From Hyphochytrium catenoides (lineage: Eukaryota; Sar; Hyphochytriomycetes; Hyphochytriales; Hyphochytriaceae): 26,587 nucleotides of DNA. This document shows, piece by piece, positions 20,052-26,587 of the stretch. The stretch lies in the NCBI GenBank assembly GCA_900088475.1, contig FLMG01003675.1:93441-120027 (forward strand), in the 5' to 3' direction. The notes under the pieces were generated by a model, which saw only the letters and a program-made list of their open reading frames with translations, was not told where the DNA came from and searched no databases. Position 1 is the first letter of the stretch; each line of letters begins with the position of its first letter. Position numbers and translations under genes: made by a program.

Positions 20052-23050
20052 ATGTCCTTCAACTTTGGCGGTCCAGGGACGGGGGGCGGTTTCTCCTTCG
20101 GAGGTGAGAGTGTCTTTCACGACTCATAAGCAACAATGCCGTACAACGACTTTATTTACTTACTTACCACGTATCATCTACAGCATCAAGTAGCACTCCA
20201 AGCACACCTACTTCTAACACACAGCCTGCTGCAGCCTCAACTCCAGGTTTCAACTTCGGTACGCTTTCTGAAATAAGATTATGTGCAGAGATCATTTTGT
20301 TTACTGTGACCTTGACTGGCCACCCGTCTCTGCCATTTCAGGGTCAACCTCGGCAAGCGGGACAAGCGCTAGCCCTTTCTCTTTTGGCGGGACCGCTGGA
20401 GGTAAAGTTTGACGTGTCTTGTCTTATCATTTTATTAGCTAAAAATCTCTCTAGGGGACTCAAAGCCTTCTGGTGGCTTCAGTTTTGGTGCCGCCTCAGC
20501 ATCGGGCGACGCCAAGCCAGCAAGCTCATCTGGATTTAGCTTTGGGGGAACGTCCACCTCTGCCGATAGCAAGCCTGCAGGCCCAAGTGGATTTAGCTTG
20601 GGAGGCTCAGCTGGCACAGACAAGCCTGCAGTCAGCTCTGCCCCGTCATTCTCCTTCGGCGGCGGTGCAACAGGAAGCTCAGGGTCTACTGGATTCAGCT
20701 TCGGAGGCTCCAGTGGCTCGTCTGACGAAAACAAACCCTTGACAGGTTTTGGCTTTGGAAATTCAAATGCAGCGGAGGCCAAGCCAGCGACATCAGGCTT
20801 CAATTTTGGAAGCACAAGCACTGGAGACAGTAAGCCAGCGGCGGCGTCCGCTTTTGGCTTTGGCACCAGTGGCGGCGACACTAAGGGAGCCTCAGGTGCG
20901 GCAATTCAGCACTAACGATAGTTTGACAGCTCCACTAATGGCCAGTCATCTACACAGAGAGCAAACCTCCCGTAAGTGGAACCAGCTCAACTACCGGGGG
21001 CTCTGGAGGTCTTTTTGCCAGCGCAGGCACGGATCCTAAGCCTGGTGCCTCCAGCGGATTCAGCTTCGGAGGCAGCGGCGCTGCTGCTAGCTCAGATGCT
21101 AAGTCTACAACTGGCTCTGGCACCACAGGTGGCTTCAGCTTTGGCGCCACGTCGGGAAGTAGTACAGAAAGCAAGCCAGCTGGAGCTTTTAGCTTTGGCA
21201 GCACGACTTCCGCAGAATCCCAGCCAAGTTCCGGGGCTGGTTTCAGTTTTGGAGGATCGTCCACTCAAGAGAAGAGCAGCGATCCCACCTCTTCAATCAG
21301 CGAGACCAAGACCACCGGGGGCTTCAGCTTTGGCAGTGGAGCGTCAGCCTCAGATAGCAAAAGTGGAGAGGCAAAGCCTACATCGGGAGGCTTCAGTTTT
21401 GGGGCTTCTAGCAGCAATGCCAAGAGCAGTGGTGAAGAGAAGGCGAGTGGCACTTCTGCACCAGCCTTCAGTTTCGGAGGGAGTAGCAAAGACACAGCCA
21501 ACAGTGCAGAATCAAAAGCCGATTCTAAAAACACTGAGTCCTTGTTTGGAGCCAGCAGTTTAGATGGCAAGTCATCAGCTTTGGTGAGCACGGGAGGTTC
21601 CGGAGAAGCTGGTGACAAGGACAAAGCCCCAGCTCCAGGTGAGCCGCTAAGCCATGCTATCATGTATGTTAGGTCTTACCTTTGACGTCGCCGTGCGCAG
21701 TTTCGCAGGACCTTCCTCCTGCGCAATATAATCAAAAGACTCTTGAGGTTAGTGCTCTACCATCCCTGTCAGGGCACGATGAAACACAGCTCCCTATTCT
21801 CTCCTGACTTCTGCCTCCCCAAGCCTTGGTACCTCCCTACTCTTATCTGGCTGCCTGTGGATTGTTATCTTTCTGGGGAGTTGGTTGTTTTCCTCTGATT
21901 CTGATCCTAGCAGGATAGAGTGCTTTCTCATCTTCTCTGCGGTGGCTAGGCCTCCATTTGCCTCTTGGATTGGATGTGCCTGGCGCTCTGGTGATGCGTC
22001 AGCTTCTAACATAGTCGTAGCTAAGCCCACATTCTATCTGTATCGTTTCAACTCTACTTTCCTCGTATCCTCATTATCAATCAGCAAATCATCAATATGT
22101 GGGGCGAAGAGCTTGAAAGGCATGCTACTTCCTTTACTAATGAAGCAGTGAAAGGTCGGTTCAATTTTGCTTTTAGCTCGCTATTTACAAGCTGACTTCA
22201 TGGCAGTGAGCAATTGGGATTTGGAGTTGATGGATAACCAACGGAAGATTGGAGACTTGGCTGAGGATATCCAAAGGCTCCAGGTGGGAAAAGCGAGAGA
22301 TATTCAGAGAGGCCATCCGGGCCAAGAGTCCTGACTAACCCATATCTCCCTTCAAGGTGTCCCAAAGAGAGCTTGACGCTTCCTTGGACTCTATCTCAGC
22401 CTATCAGATGGAGCTTCGGAGCACTTTGGAGGTACATTTTCGCGTCATATAATTTCTTATCGGTAGCTTCTAGCTGCAAGTATGGTTCTTTGAGGTCTTA
22501 TCTGTGAGACTGCATGTCGAGTTGATACTGACAATCGCTCCTTTACGGGATTGGACTGAATGCCCGGTGTACCTCCAGCAATTGGAAGACGACGTGGACA
22601 AGATGTTTGAGACACAGGGCCAAGCACCGGACTCCGCGGATATCGAGCGTGAGCAAACCTTTCAACTAGCCATAGAAATAGGTAATGGCTTGGAAGTTCT
22701 GTGGGCTTATGCCTGTCCTACTGTTAATCTCTCGGTCTACCATTGCTTCTAATTACCTGTTATGCAGATGAACAACTGAACAGCATGCGGCAAACACTCA
22801 AGGAGACTATTAACAAGTTAAATAATAGCTCAGCGACTGGGGATGGACAGAATCCGGTAGGGACAGTGACTATTCGGCGTACCTAGCTTCTTCTGAATTC
22901 CGATTACTTCCCAACTCTTCAATACAGGTATTGCAGATCATGAAGATACTTAACGTCCATCATAACTCGCTTGAGTGGCTGGAAAAGTCCGCGCGTAACC
23001 TCAACAAAGAGGTTAGTGATGTCGCACGGCGCTTGCCTCAGATGCGGTGA
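20052..23050 (+). CDS. NUP62: Nucleoporin NUP62/Nsp1, FG-repeat central channel subunit
   Basis: Twelve exons join in phase: 20052-20103, 20184-20258, 20342-20401, 20455-20895, 20946-21638, 21701-21747, 22085-22154, 22207-22283, 22357-22431, 22579-22681, 22768-22856, 22928-23050. They give 634 residues. NUP62/Nsp1 lines the central channel of the nuclear pore; its FG repeats bind import receptors and form the permeability barrier. Residues 1 to ~440 carry about 19 FxFG-type motifs (mostly GFSFGG, some FNFG and FGFG) spaced by Ser/Thr/Gly-rich linkers that often contain SKPA. Residues ~441-634 form the Nsp1_C coiled coil: QIINMWGEELERHATSF, NWDLELMDNQRKIGDLAEDI, and a final amphipathic helix with HHNSLEWLEKSARNLNKEV. 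This part binds the Nup54 and Nup58 partners. Splicing at 20895/20946 is needed to avoid a TAA at 20913-20915. Confidence 0.92.
21748..22084 (+). other. Long NUP62 intron 6 near the FG/coiled-coil boundary
   Basis: This 337-bp intron lies after the short exon that starts the coiled-coil region. It ends in a clear acceptor (TCAATCAG). I see no gene in it; a 78-residue minus-strand frame has no recognisable features. Confidence 0.7.
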
Positions 23051-23201
23051 TGTATCAGCCAACCTCACTTATTAGTGCTCCCGTATCCGATGTTAATTGA
23101 ATGCAAGTACAATCTGATCGCCCGCTTTCCAAAAGAGGTAATAGGTTTATTTTTATAATAGGAAAAGGAAGGAGAACACTGCGGTCCTGATTGCCGTCTC
23201 C
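23051..23201. other. Short convergent spacer NUP62/GH5
   Basis: Only 151 bp separate the two stop codons. It includes an A/T-rich stretch near 23138-23168 that could serve polyadenylation in either direction. Confidence 0.5.
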
Positions 23202-25163
23202 CTACATAACGCGACCTAGGGCAATAAATAATGAGAACAGAACTGCAAAAACACCAGTCTTGAGGGCATCATCCCGGCCTGGAAGATACGCAGAGGATTT
23301 CTTTGTCCCTTCGTCGTCGTCTGCCGGCATCGGCTTCCCTTGGCTAACTAGTTCCAATGACTTCACAGGGTTGCCTCCTAGATCAATGCCAACATAGCCG
23401 CTTAACTTGTTCACAATATCTGAGCACTTGTATTCGGGAGTGTCAACACAAGGTTTGTCGCAGGCATTTGCGTAGTCCTGGACCTTTGACAGGTCTTTGG
23501 GGAGGTATCCTAAGCGGTGTGCGTTAAAAAAGTCCCAGTAGGGGTCCATGCTTTCAGTCTTGAAGTTCCAAAACATGTAGCCATCGCCCTTAGACCAGGC
23601 GCTAAGCTGTCTCCTAGTCAGCTCCTTGACAAGCCCGTCTGGGAGCAGCCTTGTAGTTGAACAGAAGCAGTCCTTTGTGGCACCTCGACCACCGGAGATC
23701 ACTGCATCCAATACTTCGGGGACAGCAGGGCTGCAACCTTGGCATTTCCTGACTGAACACTCGTGTAGCTCGGCGTTCTTCCCTACCCCGTGCCATCCTG
23801 CTAGCCACATGTTGCAAGAGTCCATAGCGAGGGACCACTCTCCAATCAGATTGCGAATACCTGCCTTTCTAAACTTCGCGATCTTCTCTCCTGCCTCGCA
23901 GATCAACTGGAAAGTCTTGTTGACCGTATCAAAAGGCTCACTGAAGCCGAAGTAGATGTGTGAATCCAATGTGACTTGGCTAGGAGGTCCAGGTAATCCG
24001 TTGGCACCACCCCAAACATCGACGTATCCTTGGAAAGAGTCATGGTATGCGCGTTTCCATTTTGGCGCCACAGTTGTCAATACCTTCTCTGCTTTTGCAT
24101 AGAATTCCTTGAGTGCAGGAATAGGGGTAGTCCATATAGGTTCGTTGATTACATCCATAATGCCAACGACTCCAGGGTTCGACCCGTGGCGCTTACCCAT
24201 GGCTTCAAGAACGTCTAGCGTGTGCTGTACGTTCTCCTCGGACGGCTTGCCAACCTTGTAGTGCTCCGCCCTTGGCCATTGCGTAGCACTAGTGTTGCTG
24301 TATAGCATGTACATTTCTTCTGGACTGTCATCTGCAACCAATAACCAAGATGGATTGGCAACTTTCTCATAGAGGCCTACGCCAACCCACTTTACGTCCC
24401 TGGCCTGTCCGGAGTGATCCCAACCATTCTGTCCGCCCTTCGTGGAGTGCAAGTCCATCCAAACACCAATCTTATACTTGGCAGCCCACTTGATTAGCTG
24501 ATCTACCATGTCCAAGCTGCCATCAAAGCAGCCCCCCTCGAAGGCCCCATGGGGAATGTACATCCAGTCCCCAACCACCAGCCGCACGGAATTGATCCCG
24601 GTCTCGGCCAGCTTCTTGAAGTCCTTCTCGCTAACAAATCGCTTCCAAAACGCCCTCAGTTGCTTATTGGCCTCCTTTGGACCTAGGACCTGACAGAAAG
24701 TGTATGTGTCAATGGCAGTCTTTTCCGGTGGCTTGTTCTCAAACTGCCAGAAAAGGCTTGGATTAACCCATGGCTCCAGCACGAACAAGCCCCCTAGATT
24801 CACTCCGCGAACGTTCCAGCTGTCTGTTATTGGCGGCGCGGGAACAACACCTGCGTTTGGTGTTGGAGCCGGTGTCACGGGTTGCCCTGGGACGTCCTGA
24901 CCGGGAGGAATGGCGGGAGGAACAGCTGGGTTTTTTTGAACAGGATTCGGAGTAGGGGCTGCAGTTGGCAGCTTGGGGGCGGGTGTTGGCTGACCAGGAA
25001 CTGGGGTTGGCACTGCTGGTACCGCCGGTACTTGTGGTGGCGAGGGCGCAGGTACTTGTGGTGGCGATGGCGCAGGAGGCAGTACTTGACCTAATGCGCC
25101 AGGAGGATAGAGAATGGCCGTAAGACCAAGTGTAAGGACTGGTAGGAACTGAGACCCCACCAT
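23202..25163 (-). CDS. Secreted, C-terminally anchored GH5 exo-beta-1,3-glucanase-like enzyme
   Basis: This is a single 653-residue ORF without introns. An N-terminal signal peptide (~1-25, hydrophobic core LPVLTLGLTAIL) is followed by a Pro/Ala/Val-rich stalk (~26-112) and a GH5 (beta/alpha)8 domain. Landmarks match fungal exo-1,3-glucanases: RGVNLGGLFVLEPWVNPSLF (119-138), VRLVVGDW (193-200), VWMDLHSTKGGQNGWDHSG (234-252), INEP with Glu341 as acid/base, DSHIYFGFS (400-408), GEWSLAMDSC with nucleophile Glu442, and FWNFKTES (531-538). All catalytic residues expected for the family are present. A Cys-rich insertion (~450-505) and three further Cys (568, 572, 580) suggest extra disulfides. A hydrophobic tail (~634-649) suggests a GPI or transmembrane anchor. 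It should cleave glucose from beta-1,3-glucans of wall or storage polymer at the cell surface; exo versus endo action is inferred from family. Confidence 0.93.
   Translation of the reverse strand: MVGSQFLPVLTLGLTAILYPPGALGQVLPPAPSPPQVPAPSPPQVPAVPAVPTPVPGQPTPAPKLPTAAPTPNPVQKNPAVPPAIPPGQDVPGQPVTPAPTPNAGVVPAPPITDSWNVRGVNLGGLFVLEPWVNPSLFWQFENKPPEKTAIDTYTFCQVLGPKEANKQLRAFWKRFVSEKDFKKLAETGINSVRLVVGDWMYIPHGAFEGGCFDGSLDMVDQLIKWAAKYKIGVWMDLHSTKGGQNGWDHSGQARDVKWVGVGLYEKVANPSWLLVADDSPEEMYMLYSNTSATQWPRAEHYKVGKPSEENVQHTLDVLEAMGKRHGSNPGVVGIMDVINEPIWTTPIPALKEFYAKAEKVLTTVAPKWKRAYHDSFQGYVDVWGGANGLPGPPSQVTLDSHIYFGFSEPFDTVNKTFQLICEAGEKIAKFRKAGIRNLIGEWSLAMDSCNMWLAGWHGVGKNAELHECSVRKCQGCSPAVPEVLDAVISGGRGATKDCFCSTTRLLPDGLVKELTRRQLSAWSKGDGYMFWNFKTESMDPYWDFFNAHRLGYLPKDLSKVQDYANACDKPCVDTPEYKCSDIVNKLSGYVGIDLGGNPVKSLELVSQGKPMPADDDEGTKKSSAYLPGRDDALKTGVFAVLFSLFIALGRVM
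25027..25074 (-). repeat. Two tandem 24-bp units in the glucanase stalk
   Basis: Two adjacent 24-bp copies (25027-25050 and 25051-25074) differ at one base. They encode the octapeptide unit seen twice as APSPPQVP in the proline-rich stalk. This is a recent in-frame duplication that lengthens the stalk. Confidence 0.85.
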
Positions 25164-26587
25164 GTTGCTGTCAAGAGCTACGCAAGAGAGTTGTAACCAA
25201 GGTCTGCACTACTTTCTCTAAGTGCGGGTTCAGAGCAGCGCAGATTAAAAAGTGTACCGCTGTCTCGCCCTGGGGATCAAAGAAAAAATGCTTTCCAGCT
25301 CAAGAATGCGCTCTCCCAAGGTCTCAAGACATGAAGATCTTCGATCACGCATCCACCAACGTCGCCATTGAGAGAAAGCCTTGATGCTGTCTAGAGCTTT
25401 GTACACGTCAGAGGGACGGTGAGGGAAAGAAGATCTCTCTGTCCAACGCTCCTCTTCCAAAATGCAGCCTTTGCCCTTCCTTCCTTGAACAACAGAAGTG
25501 GAGGGCCCTCCGATCCTCTATCTTTTATGAAAGTCCAATGAAGTCTAAGAAAGAGTAGGAAACGTCGTCGGTGGGTCAACAAGGGGCGGTGGTCACTTGT
25601 CACTCAGCAACAGCAAGAGAGAGAGGAGAGAGACGTGAAGCAAGTCTTGGGAGGAGGAGAAAGCGCCAAAATGAGATGAGCGAGAGAGACAGCCACCCAT
25701 TTCTTTCCTATTAGGCAGGAGAGGTCGTCATCAGGAGCGCGAGACAGAGAGGGAGAGAGAGGAAGGTGGCCGGGACAGAAGGATGACGACAGACAGAGTT
25801 TCACACAGAGATCTCGGAGGTGATACAAAAGTGAGGGTGAGAAAACAACAAGAGAGATGACAAACATGCAGGGAAGAAGGGAAAGACAAAGAGCCTTATC
25901 TTTTTATGCTTCAGCACCCTTTCTACAGCCTCAGAATCTGGTTCTGTCTGATCCATCTCAGCCCCAGCTGTGCCCAGTCTAGGCAGCCTATTTTTAGGTC
26001 TATCAAGAACAGGTTCTAAACTGTTCAGGCAAGTTGCCCAGTGTTCAGGTCCCTAAGATTTCTAGATGGTGCGTCCTAAAGCCCCCACCTGTCCTATCCT
26101 CTGGTACAAGTCGCTGCACACCACGAACAGACCGCCATTGTTGCCATCAAAAGATCACAAAGTTCATACCAGTATAGTAGTAGTAGACTCCTGCTGCCCT
26201 TTACTACCTGTCTAGGTATTACTACTTCTACTTGATCATGGAAGGCTTAGCACAGGCCTCTTTTCGGGAACCAGAAAAGCCGCACGCCCCAACAGCACAC
26301 ACAGCCTAAGGTACAAACAGTGGAACCTTTGTGTTGGAGGCGGGGCAGGTTCTACTGTTTCTTGTTATGATGATTCTGGCAACGGAATGACCCTGGCCAC
26401 ACGCGCGCTGCACGCGCTGCTGGTATTTCTTGGTCCAGAATCAGAGATAAATTTTAGTGGTTGAAAGGGTGACAGCGTCACGACTTGCTCTGGAATTTCA
26501 CATTCTTTCCAGGTCATCAGAAGACAGAAGAGGTTTAGAATATTGCACAGACCGGATGAGTAAAGCTATGAGTTAACTCGAGTAGAA
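25164..26587. other. Upstream region of the glucanase gene; no gene recognised
   Basis: These 1.4 kb to the right edge contain no ORF with family features and no RNA gene that I can recognise. They should hold the promoter and 5' UTR of the minus-strand glucanase. Notable elements are the purine-rich tract listed separately and a (TAG)4 run at 26175-26186, followed about 40 bp later by a TAC-rich stretch that forms an imperfect inverted repeat. Confidence 0.5.
25604..25870. repeat. Purine-rich (GA) low-complexity tract
   Basis: About 270 bp of the plus strand are strongly enriched in GA and GAGAGA runs, for example around 25618-25635 and 25741-25765. On the glucanase strand this is a CT-rich tract, as often found in promoters and 5' UTRs. 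An 87-codon minus-strand frame across it is only a by-product of this composition. Confidence 0.65.

Noticed and set aside
20896-20945. NUP62 as a frameshifted pseudogene
   Set aside because: A GT-AG intron explains the stop, and all downstream exons remain open and match the Nsp1_C coiled coil.
20435-21663. Three long minus-strand ORFs rich in PPKLNP-like repeats, opposite NUP62
   Set aside because: They are the antisense reading of the FG-repeat codons (GFSFGG and SKPA spacers) and have no independent features. The plus-strand gene is clear.
25604-25867. 87-codon minus-strand ORF rich in Ser, Leu and Pro
   Set aside because: It is a translation of a low-complexity CT-rich tract.
26175-26235. 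(TAG)4 and nearby TAC-rich stretch as a transposon end or CRISPR-like repeat
   Set aside because: It is a single imperfect inverted repeat of a trinucleotide motif, without target-site duplication, regular spacers or an associated gene.

Overview
This window is eukaryotic nuclear DNA. All protein genes except two are split by short GT-AG introns (about 45 to 340 bp), and the proteins are eukaryote-specific housekeeping factors. I rebuilt eight genes by joining exons in phase. The mix is a plant-order CNX1 (E domain then G domain), a PA28/REG proteasome activator, a Fused/TIO-type protein and a secreted, tail-anchored GH5 exo-beta-1,3-glucanase. This suggests a protist, most likely a stramenopile (heterokont) such as a microalga. 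That placement is inference from gene content, not proof. I saw no rRNA, tRNA, CRISPR array, transposon or prokaryotic operon.

Layout. 1-2520 (+): C-terminal part of a Fused/STK36/TIO-like protein, cut by the left edge. 2963-3346 (-): a tiny three-exon mitochondrial membrane protein resembling cytochrome c oxidase subunit 7c. 4051-7728 (+): PRMT5, 12 exons. 8081-13984 (-): MON2, 7 exons with one 3.6-kb exon. 14783-18086 (+): CNX1/gephyrin-type molybdenum cofactor enzyme, about 17 exons. 18174-19431 (-): PA28, 6 exons. 20052-23050 (+): NUP62/Nsp1, 12 exons. 23202-25163 (-): GH5 glucanase, intronless. The last 1.4 kb holds only the glucanase upstream region, including a long purine-rich tract. 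Three more open stretches (3410-3621 -, 14139-14734 -, 19668-19931 +) look partly protein-like but I cannot assign them.

The eight solid genes alternate strand strictly. This gives four tight convergent pairs (gaps 442, 352, 87 and 151 bp) and three divergent intergenic regions of 620 to 798 bp that must hold shared or back-to-back promoters. The genes do not form one pathway; each serves a separate cell function (axoneme or cytokinesis kinase, respiration, arginine methylation, Golgi trafficking, cofactor synthesis, proteasome control, nuclear pore, cell-wall or storage glucan).

The most unusual signal is in PA28. The variable loop that normally joins helices 1 and 2 is almost absent, while a charged segment of similar size (about 39 residues) is inserted between helices 3 and 4. 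In the known fold both turns lie on the same, proteasome-distal side. A second notable signal is that NUP62 exons 2 to 5, which carry its FG repeats, are all phase 1-1, so each could be skipped without a frame change.
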